Shown: piece by piece, positions 16,064 through 24,814 of the stretch
Numbering within the stretch: the stretch's first letter is position 1
Layout of the letters: each line of letters opens with the position of its first letter
NCBI GenBank assembly: GCA_019233085.1
Contig: JAFAMT010000067.1
Coordinates: forward strand, 1 to 38,634
Length of the DNA stretch: 38,634 bases
From: Herbaspirillum sp.
GTDB taxonomy: Bacteria; Pseudomonadota; Gammaproteobacteria; Burkholderiales; Burkholderiaceae_D
Reading direction: 5' to 3'
Made by a program: the position numbers and the translations under genes
Notes under the pieces: model-generated
Database searches by the model: none
What the model was told of the DNA's origin: nothing
Seen by the model: the letters and a program-made list of their open reading frames with translations, nothing else

Positions 16064-16285
16064 GTACCATACCGGCGTTTTGGTGCTCGCGGCCGGATTC
16101 CCGGCCGCAGTTAAACGGGAAACACGCGTCGGCATCGCCGGCGGTCAACGTGTGCTGCCCCCGCAACGGTAAAACAGGCGCCGCATGTCCTGCGGCAGGT
16201 TGCTTCCAAGGTCCACTGTATCTGCTCAAGAGATATGGGAAGGCGTGGCAATCGGTCCTGTTAGCCCGGATACCGGCCAGGACGG
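16064..16285 (+). ncRNA. Cobalamin (AdoCbl-type) riboswitch
   Basis: The conserved landmarks appear in order: TTAAACGGGAA (about 16111), the B12 box GCTGCCCCCGCAACGGTAA (16154-16172), CACTGTATCTGCTC...GGGAAGGCG (about 16214-16245) and the closing AGCCCGGATACCGGCC (16263-16278). P1 pairs ACCGGC-type sequences at both ends. The aptamer binds adenosylcobalamin and normally turns off the downstream gene when B12 is ample. Confidence 0.95.
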
Positions 16286-16534
16286 ATGGATGCAGGCGAC
16301 CGGGGTGTGTCGCGACTGCCTGGCAAGACCATATCGTTTCCGGATCAGATAACAGCCTGCCTGACGGCGCAGGATTTCCTGCGACCATGGCGCGCCGTCG
16401 TTCGTGCGTTGGTCTCATCCCGGCCGTTGCAAACACCGTCGTTTCCTGCTCCCTTGATCGCAGCGCGCGGGGAGGCGCGCTCCACAAGAAACGGCTGCTG
16501 CACATGAAACGGCAGCCACCAACAGGAAGCGTCA
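16286..16534 (+). promoter_or_regulatory. Riboswitch expression platform / long leader of the B12 receptor gene
   Basis: A 250-nt stretch without a gene lies between the aptamer and the start codon. It holds a GCGCG/CGCGC hairpin near 16463-16480 and a GGCTGC/GCAGCC hairpin (16493-16517) that ends a few bases before the AGGAAG ribosome binding site. No U-run terminator is seen, so control is more likely at translation initiation. Confidence 0.5.
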
Positions 16535-18742
16535 ATGAAGAAACCCATCGGGAGGACGGCACTCGCCGCTCAGTTCCATTCGTCCATCGCCATCCGGCCC
16601 TCGCGCAAGCGCCTGGCCGTCGCACTGGCCGGCGCCTGCGCCGCCATGAGTGCTACCCACGTCTGGGCGCAGAACCAGGCCAGCAGCGATTCCGCGCTGC
16701 CCCAGATCGTGGTCTCGCCCCAGCAGGAGAGCGATCTCAACAAGCCCAGCACCGCCGGCGGCCGACTTGAGCTGACACCGCTGGAGACACCGGCCAGCGT
16801 CACCGTGATCTCCGGCGACACCATCCGCGAGCGCGGCTACCAGACTCTGTTGGACGCCGAGACACGCGCCCCTGGTATTACCTCGGTGCCATTCTCCGGC
16901 AACGGCAACAACTCGCTGTCGGCGCGCGGCTTCTACGGGCCCAATTCGATCTCGCAGCTCTACGACGGCATGCAGCTTTATAACGCCGGCGGTGTGGTGA
17001 CTTTCCCGTTCGATCCATGGAACGTGGAGCGCGTTGAATTCCTAAACGGCCCGGCCTCGGTACTGTACGGCACCGGTTTCATCGGCGGTGCCGTCAACGT
17101 GGTGCCCAAGAAGCCTGACTTCAGCAAGCAATCCAATGAGGTGCAATTGTCGGCCGGCTCCTTCGGCACGTGGCGCCAGGCCATCGACAGCACCGGGGCG
17201 ATCAACGACCGCCTGGCCTATCGCATCAACGCCAGTCGCACCAGTTCGGACGGCTGGATGGAGCATGGTCGCAACGACAGCCTCACGGTCTCTGCAGCCC
17301 TGTCGTGGAAGGCCACCGACGCCCTGACGCTGACCCTGTCCAACGACTACGGCGACATCAATCCCGGCAGCTATGAAGGTACGCCCATCGCCAACGGCAG
17401 CTACGTACCTAGCCTGCGCTATAAGAACTTCAACGTCGACGACGCCGACGTACGCTTCACCGAGAATCGCACGTATCTGCGCGCACGCTACCAGCTCACG
17501 CCGGATGTGGTGTTCAACAACGACGTCTATCTGATCAAGCACGAGCGCCGCTACAAGGAAACCTATACCTACGCCTACAATCCTGTCACCGGCAACGTCG
17601 CGCGCTCCAATTATCGCGACATCCTCGGCTACCAGACCCAGTACGGCGACCATGGCTACGCCACCATCAACGGTGATCTGCTGGGCCGCAAGAACCAACT
17701 GGTAGTCGGATTCGACCTCAACCGCTCGACCTACGATCGCAACGACAATACCAACAGCGCGGGCAACTTCCCCGGCGCCAATACCATCAGTGCGAACTCG
17801 TCCTCGTCGGGTAGCTTCGTGCAGGGCACCACGGCATCCATGCGCTACCTGTACCGCGTCACGCTGGACCAGGCTGGGGTATTCCTGCAGGACCGCCACC
17901 AACTGGCCGACCAGTGGTCGCTCACCGGTGGCGTGCGCGGCGACAACTACCAGAGCAAGCGCGACGACATGCTCAGCGGCACCAGCGCCACGGGCAACAT
18001 CAACGCCATGTCATGGAACACCGGAGTGGTGTTTACGCCGGTGCACAACACCTCGCTGTACGCGCAATACGCGGTCGCCTCCGATCCCGCCACATCGCTG
18101 GCCAGCATCAGCGCCTCGCAGATGCAATATGCGGTGTCGCGCGGCAAGCAGGTGGAAGTCGGCGTGAAGCAGTCGCTGTGGGACGGCAAGCTCGACTGGA
18201 CATTGGCAGCCTATCGCATCATCAAGTCCAACCTGCTGACCTCCAACGTCGGCACGCCGTTACTGTCGGACACGGTCGGCCAACAATCCTCGCGCGGCCT
18301 GGAAGCCACGATCGCCTTCAAGCCGACGCGCGACTGGCGCATCGAAGCCAACGCCTCGGTACTGCAGGCGCGCTTCGACAACTTCTCGACCACGTCGGGC
18401 AATACGGTGACGGTGTACAACGGCTACCTGCCGCAGTTCGTCCCCAAGCGCACCGGCAACCTGTTCGTGGCCTGGGCCTTCTTGCCGCAATGGGAGGTGC
18501 GCACCGGCGCCCACTACGTCAGCGACCGCTACTCCGACAACGCCCAGAAGAACCGTCTTCCGGCCTACACGGTGCTGGATGCCGGCCTGGCCTGGCGTCC
18601 CAGCGAACGCCTGAAGTTTGACTTGCGCGTCGACAACCTGGCCGACAAGATCTATGCGGCCTCGACCTACGCCAACTCGTCGACCCAGTGGATACTGGGC
18701 GCGCCGCGCAGCTACACGCTGACAATGAACTATGCGTTCTGA
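16535..18742 (+). CDS. TonB-dependent outer-membrane receptor, probable cobalamin receptor
   Basis: A 735-residue outer-membrane beta-barrel with an N-terminal signal peptide (basic start, hydrophobic VALAGACAAMSA, cleavage near THVWA-Q). The plug domain (about 75-185) shows TPASVTVISGDTIRERG, LSARGF and VERVEFLNGPASVLYG, then GAVNVVPKKP leading into the 22-strand barrel, which ends in the typical aromatic C-terminus TLTMNYAF. By sequence it is of the siderophore-receptor type, but the riboswitch and the BtuFCD-like genes that follow point to cobalamin or another corrinoid. A TonB box is not obvious; LPQIVVS near residue 54 may serve. AGGAAG lies 6 nt before the ATG. The next gene overlaps its stop. 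Confidence 0.92.
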   Translation: MKKPIGRTALAAQFHSSIAIRPSRKRLAVALAGACAAMSATHVWAQNQASSDSALPQIVVSPQQESDLNKPSTAGGRLELTPLETPASVTVISGDTIRERGYQTLLDAETRAPGITSVPFSGNGNNSLSARGFYGPNSISQLYDGMQLYNAGGVVTFPFDPWNVERVEFLNGPASVLYGTGFIGGAVNVVPKKPDFSKQSNEVQLSAGSFGTWRQAIDSTGAINDRLAYRINASRTSSDGWMEHGRNDSLTVSAALSWKATDALTLTLSNDYGDINPGSYEGTPIANGSYVPSLRYKNFNVDDADVRFTENRTYLRARYQLTPDVVFNNDVYLIKHERRYKETYTYAYNPVTGNVARSNYRDILGYQTQYGDHGYATINGDLLGRKNQLVVGFDLNRSTYDRNDNTNSAGNFPGANTISANSSSSGSFVQGTTASMRYLYRVTLDQAGVFLQDRHQLADQWSLTGGVRGDNYQSKRDDMLSGTSATGNINAMSWNTGVVFTPVHNTSLYAQYAVASDPATSLASISASQMQYAVSRGKQVEVGVKQSLWDGKLDWTLAAYRIIKSNLLTSNVGTPLLSDTVGQQSSRGLEATIAFKPTRDWRIEANASVLQARFDNFSTTSGNTVTVYNGYLPQFVPKRTGNLFVAWAFLPQWEVRTGAHYVSDRYSDNAQKNRLPAYTVLDAGLAWRPSERLKFDLRVDNLADKIYAASTYANSSTQWILGAPRSYTLTMNYAF

Positions 18743-19868
18743 TTCGATGCAATACGGCGGCCAGGCCAGCCGCCTTGCCATTTTCTCCCGATGGCTGGCA
18801 ACTGCCCTGCTGGCATACGCAACGCTGCTCGTAGCGCACGCACAGGCGCAAGACGCCCTGCCAGCCATCCTCGGGAAGCAGGCTGGTCAACTGCATTTCC
18901 GCGACGACGTAGGCCGCGAACTAAGCCTGTCGGTGCCGCTGACGCGCGTGGTGGTGTTCAACCGCTACACCACCGAGTTCGTCCGTGCCGTCGGCGGCAT
19001 GCCGGCGGTGGTGGGCGTGGATATCGACTCGGCGCGGGGCAAGTCATACTGGCCCACCGTCACGCCGGCCATGCTGGCTGGACAGGGCCAATCCAGTCCC
19101 AACTACGAGGCCATCGTCGCCATGCACCCACAAGCGGTCTTCCTGCCACGCAACAGCGACTGGCAGAAAGCTGCCGAGGTACTGGGGCATTTCAACATCG
19201 CCGTGGTGGTGGTGACCGCCTGGGACGTGTTGAGGCACGAGCAGAACGTCACCCTGCTGGGGCAGTTGTTCGGCCAGCCGCAGCGTGCGGAAAAGCTCAA
19301 TGCCTTCTATCGCGGCTATCGCGACTTGCTGCTGCAACGCCTCAAGGGAGTCAAGCGCAAGCGCGTCTATATCGAAGAGGTCGGCAACTACAAGACCCTG
19401 CTCAGGGGATCAGGCTGGCACGACATGGTGGAACTGGGCGGTGGCGAGAACGTATTCGGCGACGTCGCCATCGCCGGGCAGTCGACGGCGCGCGGCACCG
19501 TGCAGGGCTTCGCGGTCGATCCGGAAGAAGTCATCGCGCGCCAGCCGGAAGCGATCGTCAAGCTCGAGCCGGCACAATACCTGCCGCATCCACGCGCGTT
19601 CTCCCGGCAGGTGCTGGACGGCATCGCCGCGCGACCCGGATTCGGCAACCTGCCAGCGGTGCGCAGCGGACAGATCTACCACATCAGCTATTACCTGGCC
19701 GGCGGCTGCTCCAAGATCATCGGCGCGCTGCAGATCGCCAAGTGGTTGTATCCCGAGCGCTTCGCCGACGTCGATCCCGAGCAGGCCATGAAAGTCTGGC
19801 TGGAGCAGTTCCAGAACGTGCCGGCGCCGGGCGGCTACTCGGTCTCGCTGGCGGAGCTGCGCCGATGA
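18732..19868 (+). CDS. Periplasmic binding protein of the B12 ABC transporter (BtuF-like)
   Basis: A 378-residue type III (helical backbone) binding protein. A hydrophobic N-terminal segment (ALLAYATLLVAHAQA-Q) is the signal peptide. The DDVGREL and VVVFNRYTTEF regions, YEAIVAMHPQAVFLP, and later GGENVFGDVAI with VDPEEVIARQPEAIV are the hallmarks of the FepB/BtuF family. It would hand B12 from the receptor to the permease. The start at 18732 overlaps the receptor stop by 11 nt; ATG 18747 is an alternative. The final codon overlaps the permease start (ATGA). Longer than BtuF of E. coli (266 aa), so the precise ligand form could differ. Confidence 0.87.
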   Translation: MRSDSMQYGGQASRLAIFSRWLATALLAYATLLVAHAQAQDALPAILGKQAGQLHFRDDVGRELSLSVPLTRVVVFNRYTTEFVRAVGGMPAVVGVDIDSARGKSYWPTVTPAMLAGQGQSSPNYEAIVAMHPQAVFLPRNSDWQKAAEVLGHFNIAVVVVTAWDVLRHEQNVTLLGQLFGQPQRAEKLNAFYRGYRDLLLQRLKGVKRKRVYIEEVGNYKTLLRGSGWHDMVELGGGENVFGDVAIAGQSTARGTVQGFAVDPEEVIARQPEAIVKLEPAQYLPHPRAFSRQVLDGIAARPGFGNLPAVRSGQIYHISYYLAGGCSKIIGALQIAKWLYPERFADVDPEQAMKVWLEQFQNVPAPGGYSVSLAELRR

Positions 19869-20929
19869 CGCTCGCGACGATCGCGTTGCAGCAGCGTCTG
19901 CGGCAGGAGCAACGTCGGCGGTGGATACTGGCCGCTGCTGCGACGGCCCTGGTCGTGATGCTGATGCTGGCCTCGCTGTGCCTGGGCGCACGCGACATGG
20001 GACCGGGTGAGGCGCTGCGCATCCTGTTGTCCACCCTGGTCCCCATCGACGTGGCGCAAGCCCAGCGCGCGGTGTTGCTGGAACTGCGCTTGCCGCGCAC
20101 CGCCATGGCCTTGCTGGCCGGCGCCGGCCTGGCCTTGTCAGGTGCGGCCATGCAAGGCATCACGCGCAATCCCCTGGTGAGTCCCTACACGGTCGGCATT
20201 TCGCCGGCAGCCGCCTTCGGCGCATCGCTGGCGATCCTGGCCGGGGCTACTGGCTATGCCTGGGGGCCTTACGTGATCGTCGCAGCCGCATTCGCCTGCG
20301 CGGTCGGCTGCGCGGCGATGGTATTGGCTTTCGCCTCGCTGCGTGGCGTCTCTGCCACGATGCTGGTGCTGGGTGGGGTCGGTCTGACCTATCTGTTCGG
20401 TGCGCTTACCGCCAGCGTGCAATTCGTCGCCAGCGAGCAGCAGCTGGCCGCCATCGTGCAATGGAGCTTCGGCTCGCTCAATGGCATCACCTGGCGTGAG
20501 GTCGCGGTGGCTGGCATAGCCGTGCTGGCCTGTGCGCCGGTGCTACTGGCGCATGCCTGGGCGCTGAACGCCTTCGCCGCTGGCGGCGACGACACCGCTG
20601 CGGCATTGGGATTTTCAGTACGTCGGGTGCGCATCGCGGTGACGATAGCAGCGGTGATGAGCACCGCCGCCATCGTCAGCTTTACCGGCGTGATCGGCTT
20701 CGTCGGCCTGGTTGCACCACATATCGCCCGCCTGTTGGCCGGCGGCGATCACCGCTGGCTGCTGCCGCTGTCGGCCGCCGTCGGCGCGGCACTGGTACTG
20801 GCCGCCGACATGGCGGGCCGGCTGCTGTTCGCACCGGTGATCATTCCGGTCGGTATCGTGGTGGCATATATCGGCGTGCCCCTGTTTCTGCACCTGCTGC
20901 TGTCGGGCCGTCACAAGGGAGAACTGTAA
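19865..20929 (+). CDS. FecCD-family ABC permease (BtuC-like)
   Basis: A 354-residue inner-membrane permease with about ten hydrophobic helices. It shows the FecCD hallmarks LELRLPRTAMALLAGAGLAL, GITRNPLVSPYTVGI, SFTGVIGFVGLVAPHIAR and the C-terminal PVGIVVAYIGVPLF. Two copies form the channel for corrinoid import. The ATG at 19865 overlaps the stop of the binding-protein gene as ATGA, and its own TAA overlaps the next ATG (TAATG), so translation is coupled. The frame is open far upstream, but that part is only the shadow of the preceding gene. Confidence 0.93.
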   Translation: MTLATIALQQRLRQEQRRRWILAAAATALVVMLMLASLCLGARDMGPGEALRILLSTLVPIDVAQAQRAVLLELRLPRTAMALLAGAGLALSGAAMQGITRNPLVSPYTVGISPAAAFGASLAILAGATGYAWGPYVIVAAAFACAVGCAAMVLAFASLRGVSATMLVLGGVGLTYLFGALTASVQFVASEQQLAAIVQWSFGSLNGITWREVAVAGIAVLACAPVLLAHAWALNAFAAGGDDTAAALGFSVRRVRIAVTIAAVMSTAAIVSFTGVIGFVGLVAPHIARLLAGGDHRWLLPLSAAVGAALVLAADMAGRLLFAPVIIPVGIVVAYIGVPLFLHLLLSGRHKGEL

Positions 20930-21696
20930 TGCTGGTGATCGAGAAGCTGCATTACCGTCACGGCGAACGCGTCATCCTCGACGACATCGACCTGTGTGTG
21001 GCACCCGGCGAGGTCGTGGCGCTGCTCGGTCCCAATGGCGCCGGCAAGAGTAGCCTGCTGCGCTGCGTGAACCAGATCGCCGGTCGTCACGAAGGTCGTA
21101 TCACCATCGATGGCCGCGCCGCACAGAGCATGACGCCACGCGAGCTGGCGCGGCGGGTGTCCTGGGTGCCGCAGCACACCGGAAGCACCATGGCGCTGCG
21201 TGTGCACGACATGGTGCTGCTGGGGCGTGCCCCGCATCGGTGTCCCGGCAGCAGCGCGCATGACCGCGCAATTGCGCTGGCGGCCTTAGAACGCTTGCAC
21301 CTGCAGGAACTGGCCATGCGCCCGCTCGACCAACTCAGCGGCGGTGAACGCCAGCGCGCGATGCTGGCGCGTGCAATTGCCCAGGAGGGGCAGTTGATGC
21401 TGCTGGACGAACCCACCAGCGATCTCGACCTGCGCCATCAGGTGGCAGTGATACAAACGGTGCGCGAGATCGCACGCACGCGTGGTACCGCCATGCTCGT
21501 GGCGATCCACGATCTGGCACTGGCGGCACGCCTGGCCGATCGGCTGGTCATGCTGGCCGGCGGCCGTATCCATGCTGGGGGACCGTGGGGCGAAGTGCTG
21601 ACGCCGGCCAACATCCGCGCCGTCTATGGCGTCGACGCGCTGATCGGCAGCGATGGCGGCATTCCCTATGTGATTCCAATGGGCGGCATGTCATGA
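20929..21696 (+). CDS. ABC transporter ATPase (BtuD/FecE-like)
   Basis: A 255-residue nucleotide-binding subunit that powers the importer. Walker A is GPNGAGKSS (about 35-43), the signature is LSGGERQRAMLARA (about 138-151), Walker B is LMLLDEPTSDLD (about 158-169), and the H-loop histidine lies in AIHDLALAARLADR. The C-terminal GVDALIG matches members for iron-siderophore, heme and B12 uptake. The start overlaps the permease stop (TAATG) and its stop overlaps the next gene (ATGA). Confidence 0.94.
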   Translation: MLVIEKLHYRHGERVILDDIDLCVAPGEVVALLGPNGAGKSSLLRCVNQIAGRHEGRITIDGRAAQSMTPRELARRVSWVPQHTGSTMALRVHDMVLLGRAPHRCPGSSAHDRAIALAALERLHLQELAMRPLDQLSGGERQRAMLARAIAQEGQLMLLDEPTSDLDLRHQVAVIQTVREIARTRGTAMLVAIHDLALAARLADRLVMLAGGRIHAGGPWGEVLTPANIRAVYGVDALIGSDGGIPYVIPMGGMS

Positions 21697-22709
21697 GCAG
21701 GATTCGTCCACTGATCGCTTTCGACCAGTCGGCCTGCGGCGCCGGCCGTAGCCATGCCCAGGCGCTACGTGACACGCTGCAACTGGCGCAGGCCTGCGAG
21801 GCCCAGGGATATCACCGCTTCTGGGTGTCGGAGCACCACAACAATGGTGCTATCGTCGGCAGTGCACCGGAAGTGATGCTTGGCGCGCTCTCGGTACTGA
21901 CACGCCACATCCGTGTTGGCGCTGCCGGCGTCCTTTTGCCGTTCTATGCACCGTTCAAGGTAGCCGAGCAATTCCGTGTGTTGGAGGCGCTGGCGCCCGG
22001 GCGCATCGACCTCGGCCTCGGCCGTTCGCCGGGCGGCGATCCACAGATCTTCTCGGTGCTCAACCCGCAAGGCAGCAGTGCGCGCACGGGCTTCGAGGAA
22101 AAGGTGGAGGAGTTATTGCACTGGCTGGGATCGTGCGCGGACGCGCCACCAGCGCCGGGTGCGCATCACATCCGCGCGCTGCCGCACAATCCCGGCTGCG
22201 CCCAGCCCTGGATGCTGGTTACCTCGGTGGATGGTGCCCGTACCGCAGGCCGCCTAGGATTGCCGATGTGCTTCAACTATTCCGCCGAGCAAAGTCGTGG
22301 CATCGAGGAGCAGGCGTTCGACGCCTACCGTTCGACCTTCGTGCCAGGCGCTTACCTCGCGTGTCCTTATACCGCGCTGATGTTCTTCGCCCTGGCGGCG
22401 GACACCAACGGGCATGCACGCTATCTGTTTTCCTCGCGTGCTCTATGGCGCGTAAAGCTCGATCTTGGCATACGCGAGCCGATCGAGGCACCCGTGACGG
22501 CGCATGTCCATGACCTGCTCAAGGGGCGTGAAGCGAGCATTGCGCAACAGATGGAAATCAACTTTGTGGGTGAGGCAGGCGAGATCGCCACACGTATCAA
22601 TAGCATCGCCGAAAGTGTCGATGTGGATGAAATTGGCCTGACCAACTGGGCCTATCACCTGGAAGATCGCATTCGCTCGCACCAGCTTCTTCTCAGCTTG
22701 CTGGCGTAG
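21693..22709 (+). CDS. Luciferase-like (LLM class) flavin-dependent oxidoreductase
   Basis: A 338-residue TIM-barrel flavoprotein of the bacterial luciferase superfamily, MsnO8-like branch: GYHRFWVSEHHNN, SAPEVMLGALS, IRVGAAGVLLPFYAPFKVAE and GRIDLGLGRSPGGDP are its typical blocks, which bind FMN and form the substrate pocket. It is translationally coupled to the ATPase (ATGA overlap) and therefore is part of the B12-switched operon. Such an enzyme is not part of standard BtuFCD systems. It might process an imported corrinoid or its ligand, or supply a B12-independent bypass; this is inference. Confidence 0.9.
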   Translation: MSRIRPLIAFDQSACGAGRSHAQALRDTLQLAQACEAQGYHRFWVSEHHNNGAIVGSAPEVMLGALSVLTRHIRVGAAGVLLPFYAPFKVAEQFRVLEALAPGRIDLGLGRSPGGDPQIFSVLNPQGSSARTGFEEKVEELLHWLGSCADAPPAPGAHHIRALPHNPGCAQPWMLVTSVDGARTAGRLGLPMCFNYSAEQSRGIEEQAFDAYRSTFVPGAYLACPYTALMFFALAADTNGHARYLFSSRALWRVKLDLGIREPIEAPVTAHVHDLLKGREASIAQQMEINFVGEAGEIATRINSIAESVDVDEIGLTNWAYHLEDRIRSHQLLLSLLA

Positions 22710-22775
22710 GCTATAGGAACAGGAGTATTGTTCGTTCCGCATCCGGTTTGAATGTACCTAACGGAAGTCTGAGCT

Positions 22776-23075
22776 TTATTCTGGCTGAATATAGTTGTCG
22801 CACATCTCGGCGATCAATGTTAGCGACGACCAATCCTCACGAGCCCGGAGCACAATTAGAACTTCAGATATTTGTACCCTGCTAGGAATAATTTCGGTGG
22901 CGCTGCGAGTCATCCAATTTAGAAGAAGATCATGCAGTTTGTCTGGTGGTAACAATGCCACTTCTTTCCTAGTCGGCACGCGAGTGTTTAAACGCAGGCG
23001 CCGGGAATATGAGCCATGTGCTTGCGCAGCCCAAATATTCGCGAGAGGAACGCCAAAGAAATCCCACGAGTTCAT
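22776..23075 (-). CDS. Hypothetical protein (99 aa)
   Basis: A 99-residue ORF starting MNSWDFFGVPLANIW, with GGGATGAG just before the ATG. The central LPPDKLHDLLLNWMTRSA and VLIVLRAREDWSSLTLIAEM stretches look like amphipathic helices. No family is recognised. An overlapping plus-strand ORF is less protein-like. It could be a real accessory gene or a relic. Confidence 0.4.
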   Translation of the reverse strand: MNSWDFFGVPLANIWAAQAHGSYSRRLRLNTRVPTRKEVALLPPDKLHDLLLNWMTRSATEIIPSRVQISEVLIVLRAREDWSSLTLIAEMCDNYIQPE

Positions 23076-23207
23076 CTCATCCCGTTCGCTGAGAATTTTC
23101 TTGAAATATTACGCTCTCGGAGTAGTAAAGGAAAGCTCAAGAATCAGCGATTCGTCCCTTTTTACAGATGACTCTCGCGGGATTTAAACTCCCAATCGCC
23201 CGTGAAT

Positions 23208-23268
23208 AAAAAAAGCCCTCGGTATTAAGCCGAGGGCGTAATCCAATTCTAGGGAAATTGGAGGATAC
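23208..23268 (-). ncRNA. Candidate small RNA (~60 nt)
   Basis: Leftward unit with promoter TTGCGC - 17 bp - TATATT (23275-23303), then two hairpins: CCAATT/AATTGG with a 7-nt loop (about 23244-23262) and a GCCCTCGG/CCGAGGGC terminator stem with a 7-nt loop (23215-23237) followed by seven U (23208-23214). No credible ORF fits inside. The transcript would be about 60 nt, nearly all structured. Expression is not shown by sequence. Confidence 0.45.
23215..23237 (-). terminator. Strong intrinsic terminator, leftward
   Basis: An 8-bp GC-rich stem GCCCTCGG/CCGAGGGC with a 7-nt loop and seven U downstream on the minus strand. No annotated protein gene ends here, which is why a small RNA is proposed. 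Confidence 0.8.
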
Positions 23269-23274
23269 AACCTC

Positions 23275-23303
23275 AATATATTGCAATGCAACAAAGAGCG
23301 CAA
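23275..23303 (-). promoter_or_regulatory. Predicted promoter of the candidate sRNA
   Basis: Minus strand -35 TTGCGC (23298-23303), a 17-bp spacer and -10 TATATT (23275-23280), about 6-7 bp before the proposed start. Confidence 0.4.
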
Positions 23304-23726
23304 GGTGGCTAACACAAAACCACCGAAAAAAAGACCGCGAGATACCCGCGTTCCTCCATCCCGAACATCTGATGACAAGTCCTGCCTCGACTTTTAGAAA
23401 AAATACTTAACTTCTTTCTTCGTAGGCACCAAAAATAGCACCTCGCAGGTCCCTCATGAGCCCCGCCGAGTGAAAATTGCGAAGCAGAGCTTGTGTTATT
23501 TATCCATTTGAGCGTTGTTTTCGCTTTTTTGGTCAGCGTCCGTCACCACATTCCGGGGCGTAGACGCAATAACCTAAGAGCGCTCATCACGGCACCTCGT
23601 TCCCTTGCTTTCCCCTCTCAATCCTGAATTTAAATTCAGAAACTTCCTCATCAATAAAATAACAAATCCGCGAAAACATAAGAACGATTCTTACACGTCC
23701 TTCAACCGCGGATACCAGGATTTCTC
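23304..23726. other. Non-coding stretch upstream of the DUF535 gene
   Basis: About 420 bp of lower-GC DNA. I find no credible gene or clear relic here. It presumably holds the promoter of the DUF535 gene; no convincing -35/-10 pair could be chosen. Confidence 0.4.
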
Positions 23727-24674
23727 ATGAACCAGTTTATTTCGGATGATGAAGTTGGGAAGACGATGACCGGAGAAGACGACAAAGAGCATTTCCTTTC
23801 AACGTCGCCACTTCGCTTGTTCAAAACCTGCACCAGATGGGCGACACGTGCAGCATGCATTATCCTTTTCAACCAAGATGTTCGAGCGCTCAACACTGCG
23901 ATGTGCAATGCCGGGATAACCAGTGTTATTCATTACACGTGGAAGACGAGATACCGCTGCCTACGCAGTAGCTACCTGAGAGGAGCATTCTCAACTCGGC
24001 AGAATCTAAAAATTGCCACACTGCACTACCTCACTTTAGTCAAGCACGCCCGACCTGACTTTCTGAAAATAGCCAGCAACGAAGGCTTTCTTCTCTGGCA
24101 GCACCGAGCAGATAACGGACATTCTTATCGTATTCATCTTCGCTATCCATATTTTTATAATTTCGACGGTGATCTGGCGTTCTGTATGGACTGCGATGGC
24201 GCCGACATCTACGTCGTGAGCGCAACGATAGCACCTGGGGAATTATTGGGACTTCCAATGCAGAATGCCATGCTAGTTGCAGGCATTCAGGGAATTAACG
24301 GCAGGCTTGACGACATAAGGACGGCGACCGAGGCCTGCAATAACGTGTCTCCTCCACATATGCTGCTGGCAGCGGTAGAAGCATTTTCTCTTCAACTAGA
24401 TATCCGCGACATGGTCGGCATCGCGAGCCTTCCTGGACGACAAGCTCAAAACCAAGGGTACAGCTATGACAGCTTTTGGCAGCCGCTTTCAGGGCAAGAT
24501 CGTGCCGGATTTTTTCATCACATCCCCCTACCATTTTCTGACAAGCCGCTGGAATCGATACAGGCTAAACATCGATCTCGTGCCCGTAAGCGACGTGAGC
24601 TACGCAATGCAATACGACAAGAAATCATCGCAAGTGCGAGACAAGTGATTGCGGACAGACTCTTAAGGCTCTAA
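23727..24674 (+). CDS. VirK/YbjX family protein (DUF535)
   Basis: A 315-residue soluble protein. Family features in order: an N-terminal helical part with YTWKTRYRCLRSSYL, then LTLVKHARPDFLKIAS, YPYFYNFDGDLAFCMDCDG, GIQGINGRLDDIRTATE, YSYDSFWQPLSG, IPLPFSDKPLESI and the basic AKHRSRARKRRELR near the C-terminus. VirK and YbjX act in envelope remodelling and resistance to host peptides in enterobacteria; the molecular activity is not known. AGGA lies 7 nt before the ATG. It is an isolated gene between the B12 operon and repeat copy 2, with GC lower than the core. Confidence 0.85.
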   Translation: MNQFISDDEVGKTMTGEDDKEHFLSTSPLRLFKTCTRWATRAACIILFNQDVRALNTAMCNAGITSVIHYTWKTRYRCLRSSYLRGAFSTRQNLKIATLHYLTLVKHARPDFLKIASNEGFLLWQHRADNGHSYRIHLRYPYFYNFDGDLAFCMDCDGADIYVVSATIAPGELLGLPMQNAMLVAGIQGINGRLDDIRTATEACNNVSPPHMLLAAVEAFSLQLDIRDMVGIASLPGRQAQNQGYSYDSFWQPLSGQDRAGFFHHIPLPFSDKPLESIQAKHRSRARKRRELRNAIRQEIIASARQVIADRLLRL

Positions 24675-24734
24675 ATGAAATACGCAGACGAGCTTGCTTG
24701 AGATCGGAAGCTACTAGTTGACTCCGCACATCAC

Positions 24735-24814
24735 CTGACGCAAATTTTAGTCAAAACCGACCTATGTAGCGGGCACCCGCGGGATGGGGGCAACCGTGCG
24801 CGCAGGACAGAAAA
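24735..24814 (+). repeat. Direct repeat copy 2 (~80 bp)
   Basis: Begins CTGACGCAAATTTTAGTC and ends near GCGCGCAGGACAGAAAAA. Same orientation as copy 1 at 14977-15056 with about 9 differences. It follows the DUF535 gene by 60 bp. It is not followed by an SOS box. Confidence 0.85.

Noticed and set aside
18791-19864. Long N-terminal extension of the BtuC-like permease frame
   Set aside because: It overlaps the BtuF-like gene entirely and is Arg/Gly/His-rich; the true start is the ATGA overlap at 19865.
22795-23187. 130-codon plus-strand ORF opposite the 99-residue ORF
   Set aside because: Ser/Arg-rich, no ribosome binding site, less protein-like than the minus-strand frame.
23184-23378. 64-codon minus-strand ORF covering the sRNA candidate
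   Set aside because: It runs through a strong terminator hairpin and its predicted promoter, so it is unlikely to be translated as such.
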